Below are positions 23,929-33,514 of a stretch of DNA of 64,000 nucleotides, piece by piece. Both the position numbers and the translations under genes were made by a program. This DNA comes from CALDUY01 sp046350255 (GTDB taxonomy: Bacteria > Planctomycetota > Planctomycetia > Gemmatales > Gemmataceae): the NCBI GenBank assembly GCA_046350255.1, contig JAXMAV010000021.1, positions 62,001 to 126,000 on the forward strand, in the 5' to 3' direction. Within the stretch, counting starts at the first letter, position 1. The number at the start of each line of letters is the position of its first letter. Below the pieces are notes generated by a model. That model searched no databases and was not told where the DNA came from. It was given only the letters and a program-made list of their open reading frames with translations.

Positions 23929-26754
23929 TCAGCGGCGCGAGGGGTTGCCTTCCAGGGTCAGCACCGTGTGGATGCCATCCTCACGGAAGCGGAGATCGGC
24001 ACGCAAACTGCGAACCTGACCGAACACCTGGGTCAATCCGCCTGCCGGCGCCAGCTTCCCCTGGTAGGTGGGCCGAATCAGCGACCCGTGCCGGGCGAAG
24101 ACCGGTTGCTTTAGCCGTTCCTCGAAGCTCAGTGCAGCGCCATCGGGGCTGACTGGCACGTAACCGAGCAACCGGCGGACGGCGGCGTCGCGCTCCTTCG
24201 GAGACATTGCGGGAGTTACGACCCCGGCCAGGTAGAGCATCTCCCAGTTGGAGAGTGAGGCGAGCGCTTCCTTGTGAATAACCCACTCGAGCAGCGCGTG
24301 GGCCGCCTCGGCGTTCTTCCCGCGAGGCGGAGCCAGGTAGAGCGAAGTGTTCACCTCGACTTCTTCGCCCGGCTTGCGGTGGTCGAGTTCGAGGTCGATG
24401 GAACGCCGCAGCAGGTTGGGACACAGCGAGAGCAGGAACGTCTTACCCACCTGGGCATGATGCAGCCGTAGCCCTTCCACATAGGCCGCGGCCTCCTCCT
24501 GGATGGTGATGCCCCGGTGCTTTGAATCGGCGACTGGCTTCACCATCAGGCCCAACCCCCTCCACCACGTGGTAAATGCCTTGACATCGACTATTTCCAT
24601 CGATGCCTGAACGGAAACCTCGCTTGGTCGGAAGTCCTCCATGGGCTGGCTCAGGTCCTGAGCGATGAAGTTGGCGGCCAGTCGGTCCAGATAGATCTTC
24701 TCGTTATCGATCGTCGTGCGCAACCAGCTTCCCACGCCAATCGAGCGAGGGATCGCGTTGGCGTCAATCCGGCTAAAAAACTGCACCAGGGTGGTGGGTA
24801 GAATGCGAGTCGGATCGAATCGTACGGTACCGCCCCCGGCCAGCCTGCGCAGGCCGTTGTAGGCAGAGTTGTTGACCAGCGGAAGCAGATACATCTCGAC
24901 GCGCAGCGGTCCAGGGCTGAGCTTGAAGCGGATGCCGACCGGGTCGAAGAAGCGCCGCCACAGCCGGAGGTACTCCTCGCGAAACTGGCGGTAGCTGACC
25001 TCTTCCCCCTCGGTCACCCTGTCGATGGGCAGTTCGACGAGCGGCGTGGTGAACTCCAACGTGTTGTAGTCGGCGGAGACGGCCTGGCGACGTTCCGCAT
25101 CCCACCGCAGCGGTTGCTCTTCCGAATCGCGCAGCGCCGAGGCAGGCAGTCCCACATTCTTCCCGACCTGGGTGATGGTGGTGGGCCAGGTGCCGGTCCG
25201 AAGGGCGCCGGCCAGGGCGGCTTCCCCCGCGAGCAGGAGGCTAACCCGCGCCTGCTGGCGGCGCATCTCCTTGATGCGCGTCGCCGGACCAACCAGCCGG
25301 CGCACAAACGGATCAGAGAGAAAGGCGAAGCCGTCTTCCTGGGAGGCGTCGCGCAGGAAGATGGTCCGCATGTACTGGAAATCCAGCGACTCGGCCAGGC
25401 ACGGCCGCTTGCCAGCGTGGGTGTCGAGCACATGGCGAATGGCCACCGCGGAGTTCGAGCAGAGCACAACCTTGCCCACGGTGACGCGGTGGAGACTGAC
25501 CTCGCGCCGGGGGGTGGTGACCGATTCGATGGTATGGCCCTGGTAGTCCGAGCGCCCCTCGCGAAGCAAGGCGCCATGCTGTTTGCGCGCCTCGGCCACA
25601 TGGGAATCGTGCAGCCGGCAGAAAGCCGCCGGGTCGGATACGTCGAACAGCACGGTGACGTCCGTGCCATCCTGAAAGAAAAGGTCGCTACCGGCCAGAG
25701 CGAGGTTGCGCAACAAATCCGGTGGCAGGTGGCGTAGCAGACGTTCGGTAGGCAGGCAGAGTTGGCCCTCGTAGCGGGCGCGGAGGGCATAATCGCGGTT
25801 GGCCACCTGCGGGGCGCGGAAGAGGTGTCCCCCCCACGATTCGAGCACGCCCCAGGCGGAAAGAAACGCCCCGGCACTGTGGGTAGTGAAGTAGTAATGA
25901 TCCTCGGGTACGAACCGGGCCAGGGGCTCGGACCGGGGCCGCCGCTCGCCCATCATCTTCTTCCACGGATGCGAGTCGATGTCGATACCCGGAAGGGTAG
26001 CGATCGGAATCGTACGCGACTCGACCTTCGGAGCATCCGCGCCAGCCAGGGCGCGGTTCAACGCCAGGCTCTCGGTCAAAGCAGTGCCGCCCGTGGTCAT
26101 GGCATAGACGCGTTCGCCAGAGGACCCCAGGAGCGCCTCCAGACCAGAAGGCGGCGGGGAGGACGGCTGACCGACCTTGCCTTTCTCGCCGGACATCAGG
26201 GCACGGATGGTCTGGATCCAGTGCGGATTGCTGGAGCGCTGAGCAAGGTGGCTCAGGTAGGTTTCAAACGAGCGAGCGTGCTGCACATCTAACCCCGGGA
26301 CCTCTCTGGCCTTGCTCCAGTTCAGGGTGAGAGGCAGCGTGGCGACGTCGTGGTCGGGCACCAACCCGGGGTAGCTGACCTGTTTGGCAGCCGCGACCGG
26401 ATAGCAGAAGAGTAGTCGGGTCGTGGAAGCTATCCCCGAACGCACGCCCAGGAAAACGAGCTCCCGCGCCGAGTCGGTGTTCTCAACAAGAGTGTGGCTC
26501 AGGGCAACATGCCGCGTCTCGGTGTCGAGCGAGACTAGCCGCGGATGCTGGAGTAGAACGCGAAGGCGTCCCTCGTTCGTAGTGCCGGAAGGAGTGCTGG
26601 GAAGCGAGGCCATCCGGGCGGGTTTAGCCAGACGCACTCGAAAGTAGGTGGTGCCATCGACGCGGGTGGTTTCCAGGGTGACTTCGGGCGTCTCGGCAGC
26701 AAGCGGAGCGCCAACGAGCACCAAAGAAGCGACAGCCAGAAGCGCGCGTGACAT
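23929..26754 (-). CDS. Large exported protein of unknown function
   Basis: The 941-residue protein begins with a Sec signal (MSRALLAVASLVLVGAPLAA, then a likely cut after AAE). I chose ATG 26754 because it starts exactly at that signal; the open frame upstream is antisense to the divergent gene. The body has no membrane helix after the signal and no motif that I can name. A TTxGT-rich N-terminal part is followed by a region rich in aromatic and charged residues (about 320-640) and a C-terminal part with 'SLYLAPPRGKNAEAAHALLE'. Similar large proteins of unknown role are common in planctomycetes. It may lie on or beyond the cell envelope. A convergent gene ends 6 bp away. Confidence 0.7.
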   Translation of the reverse strand: MSRALLAVASLVLVGAPLAAETPEVTLETTRVDGTTYFRVRLAKPARMASLPSTPSGTTNEGRLRVLLQHPRLVSLDTETRHVALSHTLVENTDSARELVFLGVRSGIASTTRLLFCYPVAAAKQVSYPGLVPDHDVATLPLTLNWSKAREVPGLDVQHARSFETYLSHLAQRSSNPHWIQTIRALMSGEKGKVGQPSSPPPSGLEALLGSSGERVYAMTTGGTALTESLALNRALAGADAPKVESRTIPIATLPGIDIDSHPWKKMMGERRPRSEPLARFVPEDHYYFTTHSAGAFLSAWGVLESWGGHLFRAPQVANRDYALRARYEGQLCLPTERLLRHLPPDLLRNLALAGSDLFFQDGTDVTVLFDVSDPAAFCRLHDSHVAEARKQHGALLREGRSDYQGHTIESVTTPRREVSLHRVTVGKVVLCSNSAVAIRHVLDTHAGKRPCLAESLDFQYMRTIFLRDASQEDGFAFLSDPFVRRLVGPATRIKEMRRQQARVSLLLAGEAALAGALRTGTWPTTITQVGKNVGLPASALRDSEEQPLRWDAERRQAVSADYNTLEFTTPLVELPIDRVTEGEEVSYRQFREEYLRLWRRFFDPVGIRFKLSPGPLRVEMYLLPLVNNSAYNGLRRLAGGGTVRFDPTRILPTTLVQFFSRIDANAIPRSIGVGSWLRTTIDNEKIYLDRLAANFIAQDLSQPMEDFRPSEVSVQASMEIVDVKAFTTWWRGLGLMVKPVADSKHRGITIQEEAAAYVEGLRLHHAQVGKTFLLSLCPNLLRRSIDLELDHRKPGEEVEVNTSLYLAPPRGKNAEAAHALLEWVIHKEALASLSNWEMLYLAGVVTPAMSPKERDAAVRRLLGYVPVSPDGAALSFEERLKQPVFARHGSLIRPTYQGKLAPAGGLTQVFGQVRSLRADLRFREDGIHTVLTLEGNPSRR

Positions 26755-26884
26755 GATTGCCCCCAGGGAAAGAGCCCGAACGTGCTCGAGATGTGGACAA
26801 ACGGCCGCTCGGCAGGGATGATACCTGAGTGGTCGCGGGAAGGATTCAGCAATCGCAGGCGGGGCAGGTCCCGCAGGATGGCGC

Positions 26885-27799
26885 ATGGGGACACCGCTGG
26901 CGTACGTTTCAGGCCGCCTGGTGATGCAGGACCAGGCTGCCTTGCCCATCCACGACGCCGGGGTCGTCACGGGGGCCACCGTGGTCGATTTCTGTCGGAC
27001 GTTTCGCCAACAACTCTTCCGCTGGTCACTACACCTGGCGCGATTCCGCCGCGACTGCGAGGTATGCCACGTACCCCTGGTGGTCAGCGACGAGGAGCTG
27101 ACGCACATCGCCCGCGATCTGGTGGCACACAACGCCGCGCTGGCGCCAGGGCAGGAACTGGCCCTCATCACCCTGGCCACGCCGGGAAGCCTGGGCAGCT
27201 ACCTGGGCCAGCCCGGCGAAAACGGCCCGCCAACCCTGGTGCTACACACCTTTCCCCTGGCCCTGGATCGGTATCGCCGGTTCTTCACGGAGGGAGTGGT
27301 TCTCGTGGGTGTGGGCCCGCATCACGCCGACCCAGACGATCTGGCTCCTCCCCGGGTGAAGCATCGCAGCCGGCTGCACTGGTGGCGTGCCGATCAACTG
27401 CTTCGCCGTACGCCAGGCACGCCCCCCGGCGCGATTCCCTTGCTGCTCGACCCGCAGGGATGTGTCACCGAAACTGCCATCGGCAACCTGCTGATCGTGG
27501 AGCGCGGCCGTGTGCTTACTCCGCCCACGGGCACAGTGCTGGAGGGAATCACGCTGCGACTTGTGCGCGAGGCGTGTGCCCGGCTTAGCATCGAGGTGGT
27601 CGAACAAAAGTTATCCCGGGAACGTGCCCGCGCCTGCGACGAGGCGATGCTGTGCGGAACCGCCTTTGGCATTGCTGGCGTGAGCCGCCTGGAGGGCACT
27701 GCCCTGCCCTGGCCTGGCCCGATCACCCGACGATTGATCGAGGAGTTCAGCGCCGAGGCAGGGTTGGATGTGCCAGCTCAGTTTCGGGGCGACGGTTGA
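26885..27799 (+). CDS. Class IV aminotransferase (BCAT/ADC-lyase/D-amino acid transaminase type)
   Basis: The 304-residue PLP enzyme has the fold-type IV order: N-terminal 'AYVSGRLVMQDQAALPIHDA' with 'GVVTGATVVDF', the PLP lysine in 'PPRVKHRSRLHWWRAD' (about residue 159), 'CVTETAIGNLLIV' (about 197-209) and 'MLCGTAFGIAGVSRLEG' near the end. The family covers branched-chain aminotransferases, aminodeoxychorismate lyase and D-amino acid transaminases; sequence alone does not decide which. AGGA lies seven bases before the ATG. It is transcribed divergently from the large exported protein. Confidence 0.8.
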   Translation: MGTPLAYVSGRLVMQDQAALPIHDAGVVTGATVVDFCRTFRQQLFRWSLHLARFRRDCEVCHVPLVVSDEELTHIARDLVAHNAALAPGQELALITLATPGSLGSYLGQPGENGPPTLVLHTFPLALDRYRRFFTEGVVLVGVGPHHADPDDLAPPRVKHRSRLHWWRADQLLRRTPGTPPGAIPLLLDPQGCVTETAIGNLLIVERGRVLTPPTGTVLEGITLRLVREACARLSIEVVEQKLSRERARACDEAMLCGTAFGIAGVSRLEGTALPWPGPITRRLIEEFSAEAGLDVPAQFRGDG

Positions 27800-27952
27800 A
27801 GCGACTGGAACACCACGTCGTGGACTAAACCGCCCTTCCACCCTATTCTGACACCTACTTGACTCGAATCGGCCCCATTCATTGACGGGGGGGCTGGTGC
27901 AGACGTGCATTCAGGCCACGCGCCAATCGTGCATCAAGGAGAGGAAGTTTCG

Positions 27953-30439
27953 ATGAAGTATCTGAAACCGATGGCAGGAGCGCTGGTCGTCCTGCTACTG
28001 GCAGCGGCTGCCGCCCAGGCGAGTGAAGCCGATCTGGCAATCCCAGATCTGCACAAAGGTGAATTCAACATCCTTGGCCTGTTCAAGGTCAGTGCCTGGA
28101 ACCTGCTCGCAGGCGGGGCACTGGTCATCTGTGGTACGCTGGGCATCAGCCTCTACCTCCGCGCTCAGATCGCGGCCCTACCCGCTCACAAGTCGATGCT
28201 CAACGTGGCCGAGGTCATCTATCAGACCTGCAAGACCTACCTGATCCAGCAGGGTAAGTTCCTCCTGCTGCTCTTCGTGTTCATCGCCTGCGCGATCGCC
28301 TACTACCTGCTGGCCTTCCCCAGTGATGGACCCGAGGGAACCAAGCCGATCGACCCCTACGTGAAGCTCGCCCTGGTGCTGCTGTTCGCCATCGTCGGCA
28401 TGGGTGGCTCGTACTGGGTGGCCTGGTACGGCATCCGCGTGAACACCTACGCCAACTGCCGAACCGCCTTCGCCGCTCTGAAGGGACAGCCCTGGGACGT
28501 GGTGAACATCCCCCTGCGGGCTGGCATGTCGATCGGCCTGTTCCTCATCTCGCTCGAACTGGTCATGATGGTGATCATCCTGCTGTTCGTGCCGCGCGAG
28601 ATCGTGGGTGTCTGCTTCCTTGGCTTCGCCATCGGCGAGTCGCTGGGCGCTTCCGCCCTGCGTATCGCGGGCGGTATCTTCACGAAGATTGCTGACATCG
28701 GCTCGGACCTGATGAAGATCGTCTTCAACGTGAAGGAAGACGACCCGCGCAACCCCGGCGTCATCGCCGACTGCACCGGCGACAACGCTGGCGACTCGGT
28801 GGGCCCCACCGCTGACGGCTTCGAGACCTACGGCGTGACCGGCGTGGCCCTCATCGCCTTCATCACGCTGGCGGTCAAGGATGTCGATATTCAGGCGAAG
28901 CTGATCGTGTGGATCTTCGCCATGCGCTTCCTGATGGACTTCATGTCGGGCGTCAGCTACTTCATCAACCAGGCCATCTCCGAAAAGAAGTATGCCGGGC
29001 TGAAGGAGTTCAACTTCGAGGAACCGCTCACTCGCCTCATCTGGATCGCCTCGATCCTTTGCATCACCACCTCGTTCGGTATGAGCTTCCTGCTCATCAG
29101 CGACCTGAACGTCGGCGGTCAGGCGTTGCCCCGCCTCTGGTGGCAGCTGGCGACCATTATTAGCTGTGGCACCCTCGCCGCCGTGCTCATCCCCGAGTTC
29201 ACCAAGGTGTTCACCAGCTCGCATTCGCGGCACGTCAATGAGATCGTGACGGCCGCCCGCGAAGGTGGTCCCTCGCTGGCCATCCTGTCGGGCATCGTGG
29301 CCGGTAACTTCTCGGCCTTCTGGAAGGGCATGCTCATCGCCGGTCTGATGGCGGGCGCCTACTTCGTCAGCCTTCAGGGGCTGGACACGATCATGAGCGT
29401 CCAGCTCATGAAGGACGGCCCGTTGGTCGGCGTCGGCTCGATCTTCGCCTTCGGCCTGGTCGCCTTCGGCTTCCTGTGCATGGGCCCGGTCAACATCGCT
29501 GTCGATAGCTACGGCCCGGTGACCGATAACGCTCAGTCGGTGTTCGAGCTGGCCCAGACCGAGAAGATCCCCGGCATCAAGGAAGAGATCAAACGCGACT
29601 TCGGCTTCGAGCCGGACTTCGAGCAGGGCAAGCACTACCTCGAGGCCAACGACTCGGCTGGCAACACCTTCAAGGCGACTGCCAAGCCGGTGCTCATCGG
29701 AACGGCCGTCGTCGGCGCCACCACGATGATCTTCAGCATCATTCTGCTCCTGGGCAAGGCCGGCATGCTCCACCTGAGCCTGACCGATGCCCCGGTGCTG
29801 CTGGGCTTCATCTGCGGTGGTGCGGTGATCTTCTGGTTCTCGGGCGCGTCGATGCAGGCGGTCACCACCGGAGCGTATCGCGCTGTCGAGTACATCAAGA
29901 AGAACATGAACCTCGAGAAGTCCGAGGCCGACATCGAGGACTCGAAGACGGTGGTCCGCATCTGCACCGAGTACGCTCAGGCAGGTATGTGGAACATCTT
30001 CATCGCGCTCATGTCCATCACGCTGGCCTTCGCGTTCTTCGATCCCAACTTCTTCGTGGCCTACCTCATCTCCATCGCCATCTTCGGCCTGTTCCAGGCC
30101 ATCTACATGGCCAACGCCGGTGGCGCGTGGGACAATGCCAAGAAGCTGGTCGAGGTGGATCTGAAGGAGAAGGGCACCCCGCTGCACGCAGCCACGGTCA
30201 TTGGCGATACCGTGGGTGATCCATTCAAGGACACCACCTCGGTGGCTCTGAACCCGATCATCAAGTTCTCGACCCTGTTTGGCCTTCTGGCGGTCGAGAT
30301 CGCCGTCGAGGTGACCAAGCACTCCCAGGAGCACAAGACCTTCAACTACATGCCCTACGTGGGTGTCGGCTTGCTCCTTGTAGCGCTGTTCTTTGTCTAC
30401 CGCTCGTTCTACAACATGCGCATCCCCGACAAGATCTAA
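27953..30439 (+). CDS. hppA: Membrane-bound proton-pumping pyrophosphatase, divergent and long
   Basis: The 828-residue multi-helix protein couples hydrolysis of pyrophosphate to ion pumping. Family motifs seen: 'KEDDPRNPGVIADCTGDNAG' (about residues 262-281), 'GDTVGDPFKDTTSVALNPII' (about 750-769) and 'AGNTFKATAKPVLIG' (about 568-582). The lysine in the last motif is the residue that marks K+-independent members, where K+-dependent ones have Ala. The first motif lacks the usual DVGADLVGK (here DIGSDLMK), one residue shorter. The N-terminus adds a signal-like helix before the first core helix. It is longer than the usual 650-770 residues. AAGGAGAGG precedes the ATG. Confidence 0.9.
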   Translation: MKYLKPMAGALVVLLLAAAAAQASEADLAIPDLHKGEFNILGLFKVSAWNLLAGGALVICGTLGISLYLRAQIAALPAHKSMLNVAEVIYQTCKTYLIQQGKFLLLLFVFIACAIAYYLLAFPSDGPEGTKPIDPYVKLALVLLFAIVGMGGSYWVAWYGIRVNTYANCRTAFAALKGQPWDVVNIPLRAGMSIGLFLISLELVMMVIILLFVPREIVGVCFLGFAIGESLGASALRIAGGIFTKIADIGSDLMKIVFNVKEDDPRNPGVIADCTGDNAGDSVGPTADGFETYGVTGVALIAFITLAVKDVDIQAKLIVWIFAMRFLMDFMSGVSYFINQAISEKKYAGLKEFNFEEPLTRLIWIASILCITTSFGMSFLLISDLNVGGQALPRLWWQLATIISCGTLAAVLIPEFTKVFTSSHSRHVNEIVTAAREGGPSLAILSGIVAGNFSAFWKGMLIAGLMAGAYFVSLQGLDTIMSVQLMKDGPLVGVGSIFAFGLVAFGFLCMGPVNIAVDSYGPVTDNAQSVFELAQTEKIPGIKEEIKRDFGFEPDFEQGKHYLEANDSAGNTFKATAKPVLIGTAVVGATTMIFSIILLLGKAGMLHLSLTDAPVLLGFICGGAVIFWFSGASMQAVTTGAYRAVEYIKKNMNLEKSEADIEDSKTVVRICTEYAQAGMWNIFIALMSITLAFAFFDPNFFVAYLISIAIFGLFQAIYMANAGGAWDNAKKLVEVDLKEKGTPLHAATVIGDTVGDPFKDTTSVALNPIIKFSTLFGLLAVEIAVEVTKHSQEHKTFNYMPYVGVGLLLVALFFVYRSFYNMRIPDKI

Positions 30440-30456
30440 CCGGGAATCGCATCAAC

Positions 30457-30483
30457 GAACAGGGGGCCCTCAGCCCCCTGTTC
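30457..30483 (+). terminator. Hairpin after hppA, probable terminator or attenuator
   Basis: An 11-bp perfect stem (GAACAGGGGGC with GCCCCCTGTTC) with a 5-base loop lies 18 bp after the hppA stop and 25 bp before cstA. It is followed by ctgtctctgg, not a U-run, so termination may be incomplete or Rho-assisted. Confidence 0.6.
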
Positions 30484-30508
30484 CTGTCTCTGGAGAAGGA
30501 ACTTCATC

Positions 30509-32698
30509 ATGCAGGGCGTCTTCTACCAGCTCGTCGGCGACCGGGTCGTGCTGCATGCCATGCCCATTATGCTGGCCTGCCTGTGCATCCTGGCCATCGC
30601 CTACCGCTACTACAGCGCCTTCCTGGCTGCCCGGGTAGCGGCCCTGGACGACAGCCGGCAGACGCCCGCCCATCAGTTCAACGACGGCCAGAACTACCAT
30701 CCCACCAACAAATGGGTGCTGTTCGGCCATCACTTCGCCGCCATCTCCGGGGCAGGTCCACTTATCGGGCCGGTCCTGGCCATTCAGTATGGCTACATGC
30801 CCGGCCTGTTGTGGTTGATCATCGGTGTGTGCCTCGCCGGTGCGGTGCAGGACATGCTGGTGCTGGCCGCCAGTGTGCGCCGCGGAGGCAAATCGCTGGC
30901 GGAGATCGCCCGCGCCGAGTTGGGCCCCGCGGCCGGCCTGGTGGTATCGGCAGCCATCCTCTTCATCGTCATCATCGCCCTGGCGGGTCTGGGCTTCGTG
31001 GTGGTCAAGGCCCTGGGGGGTGAGGTGGTCAATCTGCCCGCCGGCATGCGAATCACCTTGCCCGAGGGCAAGGCGCTCGAGACTTCCATCCGGGGATTGT
31101 ACAATTTCCCCCCGGGCTGCCGGGTGCAGTATCTCCAGAATGGGCCGGTCTCCCAGCGTCCGGAGGCCTTTCAGGTGCAGGTGGACCCCGAGGCCGAGGC
31201 GCTCTCGCCCGGGGCAGACAACACCATCACCCTTCCTCCGAAGAGCGTCCAGGTGGTGCCTGGTTCGTCGTGGGGCACATTCACCATCGCCTGCACCATC
31301 CCCATCGCATTGTTCGTCGGTCTGTACATGTACCGGATCCGCAAAGGCGCCGTGGTCGAGGCCTCACTGATTGGAGCCATCGCCACCCTGGCCGCCGTGG
31401 TCGCGGGCAACTGGATTCCTGGGTCCCCGCTCGAACGCTTCTTCCTGCTCAGCAAGGAACAAACCGTCCTGGCTCTGACCGGCTACGGCTTCATCGCCAG
31501 CGTCCTGCCGGTCTGGCTCCTGCTCTGCCCGCGCGACTACCTTTCCAGCTTCCTCAAGATCGGCACCATCGGCCTACTGGTGGTGGGCGTATTCGTGGCC
31601 AACCCCGTCCTCCACTGTCCCCCAGTGAACCCGGTGTTCGCCGACCGCGGGCCGACGTTCCCCTGGGGCGGCGTGTTTCCGTTCGTGTTCATCTGCATCA
31701 TGTGCGGAGCTATCTCCGGCTTCCACGCCCTGGTTTCCTCCGGCACCACGCCCAAGATGATCGATCGTGAAAGCCACATCCGGCCGATCGGTTACGGCGC
31801 CATGCTGATTGAGGGGCTGGTGGGTATCGTGGCACTGGTGGCTGCCGCCTCGTTGCCCCAGAGCCTGTACTACGACATCAACGTGGACCTGGGCCGGATC
31901 AGTCAGTGGCAGGAAAAGCTCGACCGGCTAACGGTCTACCTGGGTGAGGGCGACCTGGCCCACCTGCCAGTGGAGCGCCGCGACCTGGGCAAGGTCGAGG
32001 AAATGATCGGCGGAGAATCGTTGCGGGGTCGCACCGGTGGAGCCGTCACCCTGGCCGTGGGCATGGCGTTCATCCTCACCGATGCATTTCGCTGGGTGGG
32101 AGCCGAGGTGAGCCAGTTGATGAAGTACTGGTATCACTTCGCCATCATGTTCGAGGCGCTGTTCATCCTGACCACGATCGACACCGGAACCCGGATCGCC
32201 CGGTTCCTCCTGCAGGAGGCGCTGGGCAAACTCCACCCGAAGTTCGAGCAAACCGACTGGTTGCCCGGGAGCATCCTGGCCACAGGCGTGGTGACGGCCG
32301 GCTGGGGTTGGCTGGTCCACACCGGGTCGATTGACACCATCTGGCCGATGTTTGGCATCGCCAACCAGCTCCTGGCCGTGGTGGCTCTCTGCCTGGTTAC
32401 CACCCTGCTGGTCAACTCCGGGCGAGGTCGCTACGCCGGGGTGACGCTCATTCCCATGCTGTTCGTCACCACCACCACCCTGACCGCGGGCGGTCAGATG
32501 ATCCCGCAGTTTTTGCGCATGGTCGAAAGTAATGTCTGGTCGCCGACGAAAGGCGTGCTGAACATCGGGTTGATGTTGTTCGTGATGATCAGCGTTCTGA
32601 CTCTGCTGTGCATGGCCGTGGCCCGCTGGCTGGCGGTACTACGTGGGGTGATCCCCGTGCAGACAGATTCTGACAGTGCTCCCCGGGCCAACGGCTGA
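30509..32698 (+). CDS. cstA: Carbon starvation protein A family peptide/pyruvate transporter
   Basis: The 729-residue membrane protein belongs to the CstA family, which imports peptides or pyruvate in starved cells. The N-terminal signature is clear: 'HQFNDGQNYHPTNKWVLFGH' then 'HFAAISGAGPLIGPVLA' (about residues 52-88), followed by many helices and 'CGAISGFHALVSSGTTPKMI' (about 396-415). A polar exported insert at about 172-245 lies between helices, richer in P, Q and V than usual. AAGGA precedes the ATG. It may share transcription with hppA through the hairpin between them. Confidence 0.92.
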   Translation: MQGVFYQLVGDRVVLHAMPIMLACLCILAIAYRYYSAFLAARVAALDDSRQTPAHQFNDGQNYHPTNKWVLFGHHFAAISGAGPLIGPVLAIQYGYMPGLLWLIIGVCLAGAVQDMLVLAASVRRGGKSLAEIARAELGPAAGLVVSAAILFIVIIALAGLGFVVVKALGGEVVNLPAGMRITLPEGKALETSIRGLYNFPPGCRVQYLQNGPVSQRPEAFQVQVDPEAEALSPGADNTITLPPKSVQVVPGSSWGTFTIACTIPIALFVGLYMYRIRKGAVVEASLIGAIATLAAVVAGNWIPGSPLERFFLLSKEQTVLALTGYGFIASVLPVWLLLCPRDYLSSFLKIGTIGLLVVGVFVANPVLHCPPVNPVFADRGPTFPWGGVFPFVFICIMCGAISGFHALVSSGTTPKMIDRESHIRPIGYGAMLIEGLVGIVALVAAASLPQSLYYDINVDLGRISQWQEKLDRLTVYLGEGDLAHLPVERRDLGKVEEMIGGESLRGRTGGAVTLAVGMAFILTDAFRWVGAEVSQLMKYWYHFAIMFEALFILTTIDTGTRIARFLLQEALGKLHPKFEQTDWLPGSILATGVVTAGWGWLVHTGSIDTIWPMFGIANQLLAVVALCLVTTLLVNSGRGRYAGVTLIPMLFVTTTTLTAGGQMIPQFLRMVESNVWSPTKGVLNIGLMLFVMISVLTLLCMAVARWLAVLRGVIPVQTDSDSAPRANG

Positions 32699-32718
32699 GA
32701 GGTCCTGGGGCAGGCAGC

Positions 32719-33501
32719 TTAGTCGCGCGTGGCTGCCTCGTCGAGCAGGAAACGGCGCAGGTCGTCCAGTCGATCGGTGTTGATGAGATCGACGCCCGCG
32801 GCGCGCAGTTCGCGCCAGAGCGCGGGTTTTTCTGGTGTGGCCCAGAAGCGCACCAGCCGGCCGCGTTGATGCGCACGAGCCACGAAATCGCGTAGTTTGG
32901 TCCGTTCCGCCTCGGGCATCGGCCCCTCGCCGCGCCAGCGGAATTGACTCGCCCAGCTGGTACTGATCATCGGTATCAGATCGACCGGGACAGTCGAATC
33001 CAGATCGGGTGGCCGTCCGTCAATGGCAGCCAGCCGCAGCGGTTGTCGCTCGATGGTGCGCCGCGGGATGTTGCCCGAGATGATCACCGTCACCGGTCCG
33101 GGTTGACACTTCCCCGCGCGCACGGTCGTCAGCATCTCGGAGTAGTTTGCCAGGGCACGATGGACGGCCTGGTAGGTCTCCTCGCCCGCCGATTTAAGAT
33201 CGATCAGCAGGTAAAACGGCGAACCATCAGCATACACCTTCCCACCCTGGTCGCGCACGCGCCGTCGGAGAGGTTCGAGGTAAAGGGCCTCGAGGGTGCG
33301 ACCCGGACGCAGCTCCAGCAAATGGTGCCCGACCCGCAGCTGGCCCTGCACCAGGAAGATATCGGCCTCGACGCTGGTGAAGCCCTGCCCCAGTGCCCGC
33401 TGCAGTGGCTGGGCCTGTGCATAATCGTTGTGCGAGTGCGCGTGCTGTAGCGGGACCACGGGAGTCGGCGGTGCCGCCAGCAGCAGGAACAACGCAATCA
33501 T
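32719..33501 (-). CDS. Exported PI-PLC / glycerophosphodiester phosphodiesterase-like protein
   Basis: The 260-residue protein begins with a short signal (MIALFLLLAAPPTPVVPL). It has the GDPD-like opening 'QHAHSHNDYAQAQPL' with the paired histidine and asparagine, then 'SVEADIFLVQGQLRVGHHL' (the ExD pair and the second His), 'FYLLIDLKS' and a C-terminal 'GVDLINTDRLDDLRRFL'. GDPD enzymes split phosphodiesters such as glycerophosphodiesters with a metal ion. Its exact substrate is not shown. I chose ATG 33501 for the signal; the longer ORF from 33567 would overlap the sigma factor gene. It is 13 bp downstream of that gene and probably co-transcribed. Confidence 0.72.
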   Translation of the reverse strand: MIALFLLLAAPPTPVVPLQHAHSHNDYAQAQPLQRALGQGFTSVEADIFLVQGQLRVGHHLLELRPGRTLEALYLEPLRRRVRDQGGKVYADGSPFYLLIDLKSAGEETYQAVHRALANYSEMLTTVRAGKCQPGPVTVIISGNIPRRTIERQPLRLAAIDGRPPDLDSTVPVDLIPMISTSWASQFRWRGEGPMPEAERTKLRDFVARAHQRGRLVRFWATPEKPALWRELRAAGVDLINTDRLDDLRRFLLDEAATRD

Positions 33502-33514
33502 GGGGGGCAACCTG

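Noticed and set aside
28178..30334. 718-codon open frame on the minus strand
   Set aside because: It is entirely antisense to hppA, has an odd H/D/E/Q-rich composition and no family motifs; it is a codon-bias shadow in GC-rich DNA.
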